Shown in pieces: positions 35,909 through 44,976 of a DNA stretch of 56,235 bases. This DNA comes from Moorena sp. SIO3I8 (GTDB lineage Bacteria; Cyanobacteriota; Cyanobacteriia; Cyanobacteriales; Coleofasciculaceae): NCBI RefSeq assembly GCF_010692325.1, contig NZ_JAAHHW010000039.1, positions 1 through 56,235 on the forward strand. The letters are read 5' to 3'. The notes below the pieces were generated by a model, which made no database searches, was not told the origin of the DNA, and saw only the letters and a program-made list of their open reading frames with translations. Position 1 is the first letter of the stretch. The number at the start of each line of letters is the position of its first letter. Made by a program: the position numbers and the translations under genes.

Positions 35909-36712
35909 ATGTCCCATCATCTCATCTTCAGAGAATCACGGACTCAGGTTTTTGTACCTGTGAAAATTGCATCCTCACCTCCATCTACCATTCCCAAGAC
36001 GTCTGGCTCTGCTGGGCAACTGGGGAATTTTAATCATTGGATTTTTGTGTCTATTGGACTAGCTTTAGTGGTGATTGGATTAGTAGTGTATGGTAAGCTG
36101 CAATTCAAGGATAGGGACAAAAAGCTCAAATTGGAGCAGTATAAAACTGCTGATCTCCGAAAAAAGTTAAAGCTGGCGCTTAATACCATCCGGAAAATGG
36201 AATCAAATCCCGATTTGGTTCACTCGCGGGAATTTAATCTGGACTACCTCAGAATGCGAATGGAAGAAGAGGTATTCCACTTTGGAGTTATCAATCAAAT
36301 TAAAATTCGAATAAAACAGTTAATCAGTATAGCATTACGACCTACTCAAGACTCTAGAAATGTTATCGGTGTTGCTAGTACGTCAGGTCGTAAAATTAAT
36401 GAAATATTTGATGTTAAGTACGAGACTGAAATTCGAGGTAAACGCAGTGTGGGAGTGCTTTTCCGTATTCAAGTTAAGTTAATGAAATTACCCACTCAAC
36501 GCACCTCGGCAACCGTTAGCCAAATTATTGACTGTATTGAAACATTTCTTAGTCCAGATGCGGACAATGATACCTGGCAACCAACAATTCAAGGACGTAT
36601 TGTTTGCATGCGTTGGGATCAAAAGGCAAAACCAACGCCATTATTAGTATTGGAGCAATCCACTGAAGGGGTTAATGTTACTCTAAGAACCAAACGGGTT
36701 GGGATGACGTAA
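35909..36712 (+). CDS. Hypothetical single-pass membrane protein
   Basis: 267 residues from ATG 35909 (GTG 35903 is an alternative). One membrane segment near residues 45-65 (WIFVSIGLALVVIGLVVYG) is followed by a coiled-coil stretch of Lys/Glu/Leu (KDRDKKLKLEQYKTADLRKK...) and then a mixed domain with VSQIIDCIETFLSP and a C-terminal WQPTIQGRIVCMRWDQ. The N-terminus is probably cytoplasmic or periplasmic and unstructured. The layout resembles conserved cyanobacterial proteins of unknown function. Confidence 0.65.
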   Translation: MSHHLIFRESRTQVFVPVKIASSPPSTIPKTSGSAGQLGNFNHWIFVSIGLALVVIGLVVYGKLQFKDRDKKLKLEQYKTADLRKKLKLALNTIRKMESNPDLVHSREFNLDYLRMRMEEEVFHFGVINQIKIRIKQLISIALRPTQDSRNVIGVASTSGRKINEIFDVKYETEIRGKRSVGVLFRIQVKLMKLPTQRTSATVSQIIDCIETFLSPDADNDTWQPTIQGRIVCMRWDQKAKPTPLLVLEQSTEGVNVTLRTKRVGMT

Positions 36713-36747
36713 TACCAATTTAATTGATAGTAGTTTTCAATAGTTTT

Positions 36748-36890
36748 AGGGAGTAGGGAGTAGGGAGTAGGGAGTAGGGAGTGTGGGGAGATGGGGAGAT
36801 GGGGAGATGGGGAGATAAAATTTATGTGTAGCCGTAATTTCCAAAATTGGTATTAGCCATTAGCCATTAGTCATTAGTCATTAGTCATTG
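36748..36890 (+). repeat. Minisatellite block: gggagta, ggggagat and cattagt units
   Basis: Three different short-unit arrays follow one another (36748-36782, 36781-36815, 36856-36890). The remainder of the gap to 37125 has no gene. Confidence 0.85.
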
Positions 36891-37125
36891 CCGATTAATA
36901 ATTACCGATTACCCAACCTTTACAATACCAATGCTCCCGGACATGATATTACGCAGTGAATCTAGTTAATAACGCACCCTACTATTTATAGAGTTTGGTT
37001 TCAGTTTGCCGTAAGTCTTGTTGAAATTATTCCTTAACCAACTTTTTAAACAGGCTTTAATAATCTTTATGCAGCTAATAAATTTGCTTCGATACTATAG
37101 ATAATAAACGATTAAAATAATCAAA

Positions 37126-39654
37126 ATGTTTATTAATCCTAGGGGGTGGTTCGGGAAGATTATTCCTTCCCATACACCAACTCAGTATACAGATATTTCT
37201 ACAAATAAAGATACATCATCACAGCATAACACTCGGTTAAATCCAGCTAGATTAGGTTTTATACTAGCTGTTTTTTTTCCCCTATTCGGATCAATTTCAA
37301 CGGCTCGGGATTGGGAGGGAGTGCAACGGATGGAAAGACAAACCCAAGCTTGGTTTTTCCAACTTAGGGGTCCGGTGACTCCCCCAGACAATATAGTGAT
37401 TTTGGCAATTGATGAGGAGTCTCTGAATTTAAATCAATCCTATTATAATGATGAGTCTCAAGCACTAACTGATTTAGAACTTATCAAAAGCTGGCCTTGG
37501 AAACGAGCTGCTTATGCTACAGCAATTGAGCGTGTGATGGCTGCTGGAGCTAGGTCTGTCGCCCTCAGTATTGTGTTAGATAGTCCCAGTAGTTACGGCC
37601 AGGCAGATGATCAACGGTTGAGAGAGGTGCTGGAAAACTATGGCGAAAGGGTTACTCTGGCCGCTATGTATGAGACTTACGAAACTGTTGAAGGTGAGAC
37701 TATCAAGCTAGTTAAGCCAAATTCTGTGTTTGAGAGACCCCAGCTATCTGTAGGTTCTATTAATTATCCCATTGAGCCGGATGGCAGAATCTATCGTCTA
37801 GCCAATCAGTTTCCCAAAGTTTGGGCTAAGAATAATCCAGAATTGGCAGAAACATCTGATCAGCTGATTTTTACAGTACCTTCCTTTAATGAGGCTACCT
37901 TGGCCAAAAGGCCACGCTACGCGAAGGCAGCTGCTCAGCAATCAGGACTGAGGACGAAGCCCAAAGCAGAGAATATTTTCTTCTACGGTTCGGATGCATT
38001 TACATCTATTCCCTTCTGGTATGTCTTAGATGATAATCGCTGGCACACTCGCCTAGAGGATGGTAAGTCTTTCCAAGACAAGATTGTGTTAATTGGACCA
38101 ACTGCTAGCTCATTACCAGATTTTCATCGGACTCCTGTGTCCGACAGAATGGCTGGGGTAGAAATCAATGCTAATGCGATCGCAACACTACTCGAAGGTC
38201 GTGCCATTGTCCAAGCAATTCCCAATCCTATCCACAGAGGAGTGTTGATCTTCTTAGGGGTTACTGTCGTCAGGTACTTATTCAGTCGGATTAAGCGATG
38301 GCAAGTTTGCCTAGGCTGGACAGTGCTCGGGGTAATCACTTGGGGAGGAATCAGTTATCTATTTTTCGTGTATGAGGGGCTAATTTTGCCTACAGCAGTG
38401 CCTTTAGTTAGCATGACTCTCAGTGGTATTTTCTGTAGCGCTATGGGAGCAATTCAAGACCTGAAGAACAAACAGCAACTACGCCAAACTCTTAAACATT
38501 ACGTTTCTGCGCCCATTGTCCAAGAAATTATCTCTGGACAGGATGATTTAAGGAATTTGCTGGAGGAGAGGGAACAAGAACTATTAGCGACTAAGTTAAG
38601 TGGACGCTATCAAATCATCAAACGACTTAGTGCCGGAGGATTTGGCGAAACCTTTATTGCTGAAGACACCCAGCGACCGGGAAATCCGACCTGTGTGGTC
38701 AAGCAGCTCAAACCTGCTAGCAATAATCCTCAACACTGGCAACTGGCTCGACGGTTATTTCAAACGGAAGCAGAAATTCTGGAAAAGTTGGGCAAACATC
38801 ACCAAATCCCTGAGCTGTTAGCTTATTTTGATGAAAATCAAGAATTTTATCTAGTTGAAGAGTTCATTAATGGTCATCCTCTCAGCAATGAGTTACTACC
38901 GAAACCTCTTCCTGAAGCCAACGTCATTGGGATAGTGGTAGATATTCTACAGGCATTGCAGTTTGTCCATAGTCACAGTGTGATTCACCGAGATATTAAA
39001 CCTGATAATCTAATTCGGCGCAAATCAGATCAGAAGCTGGTGCTAATTGACTTTGGCGCTGTTAAAGAAATTACTAATCAATTGCATCCAAGACGAAATT
39101 TGACTAAGTTCACGGTGGGCATTGGTACTAAAGGTTATATGCCTAATGAACAAGCTGTGGGTAGTCCAAGATTTAACAGTGATATTTATGCCACAGGTAT
39201 GATTGCTGTGCGATCGCTTACTGGCATACCTCCTAGCAAATTACCCACAGATCCCATAACTGGAGAAGTAATTTGGCTCGATAAGGCACAGGTCAGTCCT
39301 GAATTAGCTACAGTGGTCAACAAAATGGTGCGCTATAGCTTCCGAAGTCGCTATCAGTCGGCTCAGGAAGTATTAGAAGCACTGAAACCTTTAACCAAAA
39401 CCTTGCCAAGATTCTCGTTTAGTAGCCCTGAGTCATCGGTAGCGCTACAATCTCAGGCTTCCACCTTGCCAGAACCAGAGGAAACCATGGTCGATAGTGA
39501 CTTTTCAAGTTCACAGAAAACTGTTCCGTTGTCAGAATCTACCACAGTGCTAGAGGAGGAAACCATGCCCGATAGTGATTGTTCCAGTTCACAGAAAACT
39601 GTTCCGTTGTCGGAATCTACCACAGTGCTAGAGTCTGACGAAACCTTATCCTAG
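37126..39654 (+). CDS. CHASE2-domain serine/threonine protein kinase
   Basis: 842 residues. A membrane segment near 41-58 precedes a large extracytoplasmic CHASE2 sensor (about 75-380), then three membrane helices (GVLIFLGVTVVRYLF..., VCLGWTVLGVITWGG..., TAVPLVSMTLSGIFCS) and a cytoplasmic Hanks-type kinase: GGFGETFIAED glycine loop, CVVKQLKP lysine, HRDIKPDNLI catalytic loop, LIDFGAVKE. The C-terminus has two copies of a 26-residue repeat (DSD[FC]SSSQKTVPLSESTTVL). An R5 palindrome is embedded in frame (TLAKRPRYAKAAAQQ, about 257-268) in the sensor. It senses an unknown external signal. Confidence 0.92.
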   Translation: MFINPRGWFGKIIPSHTPTQYTDISTNKDTSSQHNTRLNPARLGFILAVFFPLFGSISTARDWEGVQRMERQTQAWFFQLRGPVTPPDNIVILAIDEESLNLNQSYYNDESQALTDLELIKSWPWKRAAYATAIERVMAAGARSVALSIVLDSPSSYGQADDQRLREVLENYGERVTLAAMYETYETVEGETIKLVKPNSVFERPQLSVGSINYPIEPDGRIYRLANQFPKVWAKNNPELAETSDQLIFTVPSFNEATLAKRPRYAKAAAQQSGLRTKPKAENIFFYGSDAFTSIPFWYVLDDNRWHTRLEDGKSFQDKIVLIGPTASSLPDFHRTPVSDRMAGVEINANAIATLLEGRAIVQAIPNPIHRGVLIFLGVTVVRYLFSRIKRWQVCLGWTVLGVITWGGISYLFFVYEGLILPTAVPLVSMTLSGIFCSAMGAIQDLKNKQQLRQTLKHYVSAPIVQEIISGQDDLRNLLEEREQELLATKLSGRYQIIKRLSAGGFGETFIAEDTQRPGNPTCVVKQLKPASNNPQHWQLARRLFQTEAEILEKLGKHHQIPELLAYFDENQEFYLVEEFINGHPLSNELLPKPLPEANVIGIVVDILQALQFVHSHSVIHRDIKPDNLIRRKSDQKLVLIDFGAVKEITNQLHPRRNLTKFTVGIGTKGYMPNEQAVGSPRFNSDIYATGMIAVRSLTGIPPSKLPTDPITGEVIWLDKAQVSPELATVVNKMVRYSFRSRYQSAQEVLEALKPLTKTLPRFSFSSPESSVALQSQASTLPEPEETMVDSDFSSSQKTVPLSESTTVLEEETMPDSDCSSSQKTVPLSESTTVLESDETLS
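37899..37926 (+). repeat. R5 palindromic repeat inside kinase coding sequence
   Basis: The DNA ccttggccaaaaggccacgc then tacgcgaa is the same as the intergenic R5 units. Here it is translated in frame as LAKRPRYAK, with no stop or shift. Confidence 0.75.
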
Positions 39655-39677
39655 TGATTAGTCATTCAATAGAATAA

Positions 39678-40031
39678 CCTTGGCCTTTGGCCACGCTACG
39701 GGAACAAGCTTCAACCGATGGCTGATCGTGGTGCGTTACGGGACCGGCTGTCATACCCTGGCCCATAGGCCAAAAATCCAGGTGAGCCGGTCCCTAACGC
39801 ACCCTACTGGACCGACACATCTAAAATGGTGCAATAAGCGTAGGTTGGGTTGAAGAATGAAACCCAACACCAGTAACGCTTTGTTTGGTTTCCCTACCGC
39901 TCAACCCAACAAACATTTTTAGGTGTGCCACGCCACTACGCCACTTCAACAGAATAACCTTCAACAGAATAACCTTCAACAGAATAACCTTCAACAGAAT
40001 AACCTTGGCCTATTGGCCACGCTACGCGAAC
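39678..40031 (+). repeat. R5 units, hairpin and 17-bp tandem repeats before DUF1350 gene
   Basis: R5 copies are at 39678-39706 and 40003-40031. A 19-bp imperfect inverted repeat, gtgcgttacgggaccggct (39730 on) against agccggtccctaacgcac (39783 on), forms a strong hairpin. A tgggttgaag...aaacccaac pair lies at about 39845-39870. Four ttcaacagaataacc units occur at 39945-40005. No gene. Confidence 0.8.
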
Positions 40032-40035
40032 AACC

Positions 40036-40809
40036 TTAAGCCACTGCTAGAGGATTTAACCATCGCAAAATTTCCTGTTGCAACCGATTTAAATCGCGAT
40101 AGACTTCTTGCTTGACCCACTGACCTACGGCATCCAATGGGGTAAAAACTGCCCCTGGGTTTAAGGTGACATCTTGCCCTAAAGGTGTTAAATGATTTCC
40201 TGGTATCTGCTGTAGGGCAACCATATTTGGAAAACGTTTCTGTAAGGCTTGGGTCAAGCTAACACTTTGGTCAATCTCGTCATCAGTGAATTTAATCAGT
40301 AAATTACGCTGGATTTGATAGCGTTGAGTAATCAGATAGTTAGTTTCTTGGGGTGAGGGAGTAAACTCTACCTGAAAGACAGGATTGAGGTTTAACTGTT
40401 CCACAAAGGGGATAGCACGGTCAGCGGAATAGTTGTTATAGGAAATCAAGATATTACCAGCTCGCTCTACACTGAAGAGGCTGCCAATCAACAAATGCAG
40501 TTTGCACCCCATACTGTGGCCTATACCATAGATGGGTAGATACCGTTTCCTTAAAACATTGGTTACCTGTAAGCGATTTAGAGTAGTCTCGAAGCGGTTG
40601 AGTACATCTCGTGCGATCGCAATATGGTCGAGGGTATTCACAAACGGTGTCGCAATCACTGCATACCTTTGAGCTGCTAATTTTTCCAGTAACAATCGGT
40701 AGGTTACTTGGGGAGCTGTAGCAATAAATGCCCCACCCAGAAAATGGATAATCCCGGTGGGACGATTGGGGATTAAAACCCAGTTACCAGATATCTCTTG
40801 CCAGTCCAT
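40036..40809 (-). CDS. DUF1350 alpha/beta-hydrolase-like protein
   Basis: 257 residues: MDWQEISGNWVLIPNRPTGI, then IHFLGGAFIATAPQVTYRLL, which is the DUF1350 hallmark, GIGHSMGCKLHLLI as the nucleophile-elbow-like GHSMG (near 118), then VEFTPSPQETNYLI. Known as a cyanobacterial/plastid family of unknown function with a hydrolase fold. No signal peptide. hisG lies upstream on the same strand with a 59-bp gap; perhaps one transcript. Confidence 0.8.
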   Translation of the reverse strand: MDWQEISGNWVLIPNRPTGIIHFLGGAFIATAPQVTYRLLLEKLAAQRYAVIATPFVNTLDHIAIARDVLNRFETTLNRLQVTNVLRKRYLPIYGIGHSMGCKLHLLIGSLFSVERAGNILISYNNYSADRAIPFVEQLNLNPVFQVEFTPSPQETNYLITQRYQIQRNLLIKFTDDEIDQSVSLTQALQKRFPNMVALQQIPGNHLTPLGQDVTLNPGAVFTPLDAVGQWVKQEVYRDLNRLQQEILRWLNPLAVA

Positions 40810-40868
40810 GCTATACTCTACTTGCGAGGGTGCTCTATTAACACACCCTACTAACTAAAGAATCGTAA

Positions 40869-41528
40869 CTAACTCACTAAAGATTCAGCACTGACCTTAG
40901 TCAATTCTCGAATCTGCTCAATCAAATTGTTCATACCATCAATATCGAGGCGATAACTGATGGGATGGGCAATCAGTCGTGCTGTACTCTCATACAAAAT
41001 GTCAATTTCAATCAAGCCATTCTCTTTTAAGGTACGACCTGTGGACACCAAATCCACAATTGCCTCCGACATCCCGGTAATCGGACCAAGTTCAACAGAA
41101 CCGTAGAGCGGGATAATTTCCACTGGCAAATCCAGGTTATTGAAATATTCCCGAGCACAGTGAACAAACTTGGAGGCTACGCGACCATGAGCTGGCAAAT
41201 CCAAAGGGCTTAGATAAGAGCTAGCGGCACGAACTGCCAATGACATCCGACAATAACCAAAGTGTAAGTCACCTAAGGTAGCCACTGCCGGGGTTTTTTC
41301 CCGTAGCACATCGTAACCAACTATCCCCAACTGAGCTTGACCATATTCGACGTAAACCGGTACATCTTGAGCTCGTACCAGTAGAGCTTGAGCCGTTTGA
41401 CTGGGGTCTTGAATCTGGAGTTGGCGGTTGGAGGAGTCTAGGAAGGCACTAAAGTCTAAGCCAACGGATTGCAGTAGCTTGATGCTGTCTTTTAGGAGTG
41501 CGCCTTTGGGTAATGCGATGGTAATCAT
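40869..41528 (-). CDS. hisG: ATP phosphoribosyltransferase, short form
   Basis: 219 residues. The first step of histidine synthesis: ATP plus PRPP gives phosphoribosyl-ATP. Family hallmarks: [51 protein letters not shown], and [20 protein letters not shown] (the PRPP loop). The length marks the short form, which lacks the regulatory C-terminal domain and works in a hetero-octamer with HisZ. No hisZ is in the window. The call is secure. Confidence 0.96.
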   Translation of the reverse strand: MITIALPKGALLKDSIKLLQSVGLDFSAFLDSSNRQLQIQDPSQTAQALLVRAQDVPVYVEYGQAQLGIVGYDVLREKTPAVATLGDLHFGYCRMSLAVRAASSYLSPLDLPAHGRVASKFVHCAREYFNNLDLPVEIIPLYGSVELGPITGMSEAIVDLVSTGRTLKENGLIEIDILYESTARLIAHPISYRLDIDGMNNLIEQIRELTKVSAESLVS

Positions 41529-41743
41529 ATGGGGAGCTTCGGGAGCTTTGGGAGGGTGTAAATTAGTTCACTGATCAGATCAACTATACCGGTAGAAGCT
41601 CAATTATAGAAACCCGTGCTCCTCAAATTACCACCAACCTAATCATTTACTTAGGTGCGCTTTCCGCATCTAATTATTAAATTCGCCACAGGTCGCACCT
41701 GTTGAATACTTATGATTCCGGGAGGTACGTCATTAGTTATTTG

Positions 41744-42142
41744 TTAAACCTTTAAATCAGGAATCAGCTCTAGCACAGTTTTTTTAATGAAATCCCGCTG
41801 ATAAAAGTCAGGATCAACAATCCTTCGATTCCAGACCACAATGTCTAAATCTATACAGCGCGGTCCATTTTTATTGGATTGCTTCACCCGCCCTTGGTCA
41901 ATTTCGACTTGTTTAAGTTTTTGACGAAAGGTCTCAAAACAGTCTTCTGTATGAATTAAAAAGGCACCATTTAGAAAATCAGGTTGCTCAGTAAAGCCTA
42001 GGGGTTCTGTTATGTAAAAGCGAGATTCATTAACAAAATTATCAGTTTTTGATAAATTATATTTGGCTAATTTTACATTTTCATGAGGTTTAATATTAGA
42101 GCCAACACTTACTACCACTTCATTCACTAGCACTTCATTCAT
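41744..42142 (-). CDS. folK: Dihydropterin pyrophosphokinase (FolK/HPPK)
   Basis: 132 residues. Transfers pyrophosphate from ATP to 6-hydroxymethyl-dihydropterin in folate synthesis. Motifs: VVSVGSNIKPHENVKLA, SRFYITEPLGFTEQPDFLNGA, and the metal/ATP signature GPRCIDLDIVVWNRRIV with both Asp (DLD). The family length is usually 150-165; this is short but has all key blocks. Its start overlaps the folB stop by four bases, so translation is coupled. The N-terminus MNEVLVNEVVV contains a small duplicated NEV unit, so the start may be the later GTG. Confidence 0.9.
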   Translation of the reverse strand: MNEVLVNEVVVSVGSNIKPHENVKLAKYNLSKTDNFVNESRFYITEPLGFTEQPDFLNGAFLIHTEDCFETFRQKLKQVEIDQGRVKQSNKNGPRCIDLDIVVWNRRIVDPDFYQRDFIKKTVLELIPDLKV

Positions 42143-42561
42143 CGTTTAGCACTCAATTCTATAGACACAGAATCGGAAAATCGCAAAGCAAAAGGTTTAT
42201 CAACTTTGACCTTAGCCCATATTATCCGGGGATTTTCCATTACAATATCTAAAATCATCTGGGTTAGCTTTTCTAGTAAATTAAACTTACTTTCTTCCAC
42301 TGCTTTAATTACACGCTTGCTTAGGGTTTTATAATTTAGGGTATCTTCAACGCGATCGCTTTTTGTAGAATTTCCTGGGGTAAAGCCAGCCTTAATATTA
42401 ATCACAACATCTTGTTTAGTTTTTCTTTCCCAGTCATTAAATCCTATTATCGTGCGGAGTCTTAAATTTTTTATTTCCAGCAGCGCTTCAACATAACTGT
42501 GTTGTTTTTGCCTCCCGAAATCATTAACTTTTATTGATGTGATATCAGTAAGTTTTGTCAT
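42139..42561 (-). CDS. folB: Dihydroneopterin aldolase (FolB family)
   Basis: 140 residues of the tunnelling-fold pterin family: ALLEIKNLRLRTIIGFNDWERKTKQDVVIN, then EDTLNYKTLSKRVIKAVEES, and LLEKLTQMILDIVMENPRI (conserved Glu). FolB converts dihydroneopterin to hydroxymethyl-dihydropterin; the related FolX is an epimerase acting on the triphosphate, and sequence alone does not exclude it. It is the first gene of an overlapping folB-folK pair. A 20-residue N-terminal extension is unusual. The SDR gene lies upstream on the same strand beyond an array of repeats. Confidence 0.88.
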   Translation of the reverse strand: MTKLTDITSIKVNDFGRQKQHSYVEALLEIKNLRLRTIIGFNDWERKTKQDVVINIKAGFTPGNSTKSDRVEDTLNYKTLSKRVIKAVEESKFNLLEKLTQMILDIVMENPRIIWAKVKVDKPFALRFSDSVSIELSAKR

Positions 42562-42595
42562 TTTTTTGATGTATATAGTCTTGATTAAGTTTATT

Positions 42596-42700
42596 GTCAG
42601 CTATCAGCCGTCAGCTATCAGCCGTCAGCTATCAGCGGTAAGCTATCAGCCGTCAGCTATCAGCGGTAAGCTATCAGCCGTCAGCTATCAGTTATCAGTT
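42596..42700 (+). repeat. 14-bp tandem array (gtcagctatcagcc)n in pteridine cluster
   Basis: Units of gtcagctatcagcc / ggtaagctatcagc repeat about seven times in the 169-bp spacer between folB and the SDR gene. The varied units and lack of true spacers make it a minisatellite, not a CRISPR. Confidence 0.9.
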
Positions 42701-42730
42701 ATAATTGAAAAGCGGGCGGCTTACAGTTGA

Positions 42731-43438
42731 TTACAAATGTTGACCGCCATCCACAAATAAAAACTGTCCGGTAACAAATTGATTAGAGAGCAAATAGCGA
42801 ACAGCCTGACAAATCTGATCCACATTGCCCTGGCTATGCATGGGTACTCTTTGTCTAAGTGTTTCGATATACTGTTCACTTGCCCCGGCTGGAAGTAAAA
42901 TCCACCCAGGGCAAATTCCATTCACTCGAATATATGGAGCAAACTCCAAAGCTGCCATCTCCGTTAAGTTAGCCAAGGCTTTCTTAGCTAATGTGTAAGC
43001 AGAATAGGAAAAATCATTCTTGTTGATTCTGGTATCAATAATATTGATAATGTTCCCTTTTTGATAAAGACGAGCAAAATCACGGGTAAAGAAATACGGA
43101 GCCTTAAAGTTTACAGCAAAGTGACTGTCAAACAAGTCAAGTTCCGTTTCTTTGAGGGTTGCTGGTTCAAAAATGGAAGCATTATTCACCAACACATCAA
43201 GCTCAGGAACATCTGCTTTCACCCTTGGCAAAAGATTAAGCATATCTTGGTCACAGGTTAGATCAGCTTGGTAAAACCGACAATTTCGGTTTAGGGACTG
43301 GATCTGTTCCCCTAGGATTTCCGCGTCTTGGCGAGAACGGTTGTAATGAATGGCTAGATCATAGCCCTGTTTCGCCAAGTCTAATGCGATCGCTTTACCA
43401 ATCCTTTTGGTGCCACCTGTAACCAATGCCCAAGCCAT
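42731..43438 (-). CDS. SDR oxidoreductase, pteridine-reductase/FolM-like
   Basis: 235 residues of classical SDR: TGGTKRIGKAIA (cofactor loop; the basic residue after the glycines suits NADPH), LVNNAS, IDTRINKNDFSYSAYTLAKKAL with catalytic Tyr/Lys (YTLAK), then PYIRVNGICPGWIL and a C-terminal GQFLFVDGGQHL. TGGTKRIGKA resembles pteridine reductase PTR1 and FolM. Placement upstream of folB-folK supports reduction of dihydropterin to tetrahydropterin. A general ketoreductase remains possible. Confidence 0.8.
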   Translation of the reverse strand: MAWALVTGGTKRIGKAIALDLAKQGYDLAIHYNRSRQDAEILGEQIQSLNRNCRFYQADLTCDQDMLNLLPRVKADVPELDVLVNNASIFEPATLKETELDLFDSHFAVNFKAPYFFTRDFARLYQKGNIINIIDTRINKNDFSYSAYTLAKKALANLTEMAALEFAPYIRVNGICPGWILLPAGASEQYIETLRQRVPMHSQGNVDQICQAVRYLLSNQFVTGQFLFVDGGQHL

Positions 43439-43637
43439 ACTGGTTTGTCTTTCTAGCCCTTAAATTATAATTACCCTATGATTAACTTTATCTTAACTAA
43501 AATAGTATATCAATGACTTGGCTGTTAACTACAAGTAGTAGGCTTCGTTAATAACCCACGCTACAGATAGAGTCGCTGCGTAAGTCTTATAATTGTGTTG
43601 ATAGTCAAGCGTCAACCGTCAACTATCAACAAAATCA

Positions 43638-44312
43638 ATGCGTATCCTTTTAGTAGATGATGAAATTGAGCTGACTGACCCCCTGTCTCGGGTATTAACT
43701 CGTGAAGGTTACACTGTAGATGTGGCGTATAATGGCGCGTCAGGAAATGAGTTAGCATCCCTTGGCGCTTATGACTTGTTAATCTTAGACTGGATGCTAC
43801 CGCACATTTCTGGGTTAGAAATTTGCCAACAAATGCGATCGCATGACACCACTACCCCAGTTCTTTTTCTAACCGCCAAGGACACTGTAGATGACAGAGT
43901 GATGGGATTAGATGCTGGTGCTGACGACTATCTAGTTAAACCATTTGAACTGCGGGAGTTACTCGCTAGAGTCCGGGCTCTGCTTCGGCGTTCTGCTGCG
44001 ACTGATGCCAATCCCAGCCAGCGGTTACGGGTTGGACAAATAGAATTAGACTTAACCAATCAAATAGCTTATCGCCACGGACGCCCAATTGAGCTATCAG
44101 AAAAAGAAAGCCAACTGCTAGCGTACTTCATGAGCCATGTTGGTCTATTATTATCCCACAAGCAAATTTATCAACATTTGTGGCCATCTGAGGAAATCCC
44201 AAAAAGTAACAATTTAGCTGCTCTAGTTCGTTTGTTGCGTCGCAAAATCGAAATTAAGGGTTCCGCCCCCCTGATCCATACAGTTTATGGTAAGGGTTAT
44301 CGATTTGGTTGA
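43638..44312 (+). CDS. OmpR-family response regulator (orphan)
   Basis: 224 residues. The receiver domain holds the acidic pair VDDE (7-9), phosphoacceptor Asp51 (LILDWMLP), Thr79 (LFLTAKD) and Lys101 (LVKPFE). A winged-helix DNA-binding domain follows (LSEKESQLLAYFMSH..., VRLLRRKIEIKG..., IHTVYGKGYRFG). It resembles the cyanobacterial RppA/NrsR subgroup. No histidine kinase is adjacent, so its partner is elsewhere. Upstream, a tagtcaagcgtcaaccgtca array (43599-43631) lies in the leader. Confidence 0.92.
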   Translation: MRILLVDDEIELTDPLSRVLTREGYTVDVAYNGASGNELASLGAYDLLILDWMLPHISGLEICQQMRSHDTTTPVLFLTAKDTVDDRVMGLDAGADDYLVKPFELRELLARVRALLRRSAATDANPSQRLRVGQIELDLTNQIAYRHGRPIELSEKESQLLAYFMSHVGLLLSHKQIYQHLWPSEEIPKSNNLAALVRLLRRKIEIKGSAPLIHTVYGKGYRFG

Positions 44313-44343
44313 TTGTTATTTGTTAATAAATAATTTAACTTAT

Positions 44344-44976
44344 TTATTGATTAGCCTGACTACAGGGGCTAAAGGACATGCGATGCAGCCGACATGGTCC
44401 GTATTTTTGCAGTGCTAACCGATGCTTTTTGGTACCATAGCCCATGTTGGCTGTCAAATCATACTCTGAATACTTGGTAGCTAGACGAATGATTAAATCA
44501 TCACGCCACACCTTGGCTACAATACTGGCCGCTGCAATATGAAGCGATCGCTGATCCCCCTTTACTAGATTTCGTTGTGCTATCGGTAAATCTGGCAACC
44601 CGTGTAACCCATCAATCAGACAAATATCGGGCTTAACTTTTAATTTAAGCACAGCCCGTTTCATAGCTAACAATGAGGCTTGTAAGATATTGAGCTGGTC
44701 AATTTCTGCACTAGTGGCATAACCAATAGTCCAATCCAGTGCCAATCCCTGAATTTCTTGAGACAGCCTTTGGCGTCGTTTCCGGGACAACTTTTTACTA
44801 TCTTTAACGCCAGCTATAGCCAGTTGTGGCAGGACAGATACAGGTAAAATCACTGCTGCTGCCACAACTGGACCAAATAAGGCACCTCGCCCTACTTCAT
44901 CTACTCCAGCCACTAAGGAAGGAGTACCGGATTGATCCGGTAACTCAAACACTTCAGTGACTTTGTCCGTTGTCAT
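44344..44976 (-). CDS. rnhB: Ribonuclease HII
   Basis: 210 residues. Cuts RNA in RNA-DNA hybrids, including single ribonucleotides. Type 2 RNase H motifs: GVDEVGRGALFGPVVAAAVIL (catalytic Asp-Glu), GVKDSKKLSRKRR, DICLIDGLHGLPDL (Asp), and ASIVAKVWRDDLI with NMGYGTKKH. Its first codons overlap the rne stop by four bases, so the two are translationally coupled, a common cyanobacterial order. The call is secure. Confidence 0.96.
   Translation of the reverse strand: MTTDKVTEVFELPDQSGTPSLVAGVDEVGRGALFGPVVAAAVILPVSVLPQLAIAGVKDSKKLSRKRRQRLSQEIQGLALDWTIGYATSAEIDQLNILQASLLAMKRAVLKLKVKPDICLIDGLHGLPDLPIAQRNLVKGDQRSLHIAAASIVAKVWRDDLIIRLATKYSEYDLTANMGYGTKKHRLALQKYGPCRLHRMSFSPCSQANQ

Noticed and set aside
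42596-42700. Possible CRISPR array (repeated gtcagctatcagcc units)
   Set aside because: The units are contiguous with no unique spacers, and no cas gene is near. It is a minisatellite.
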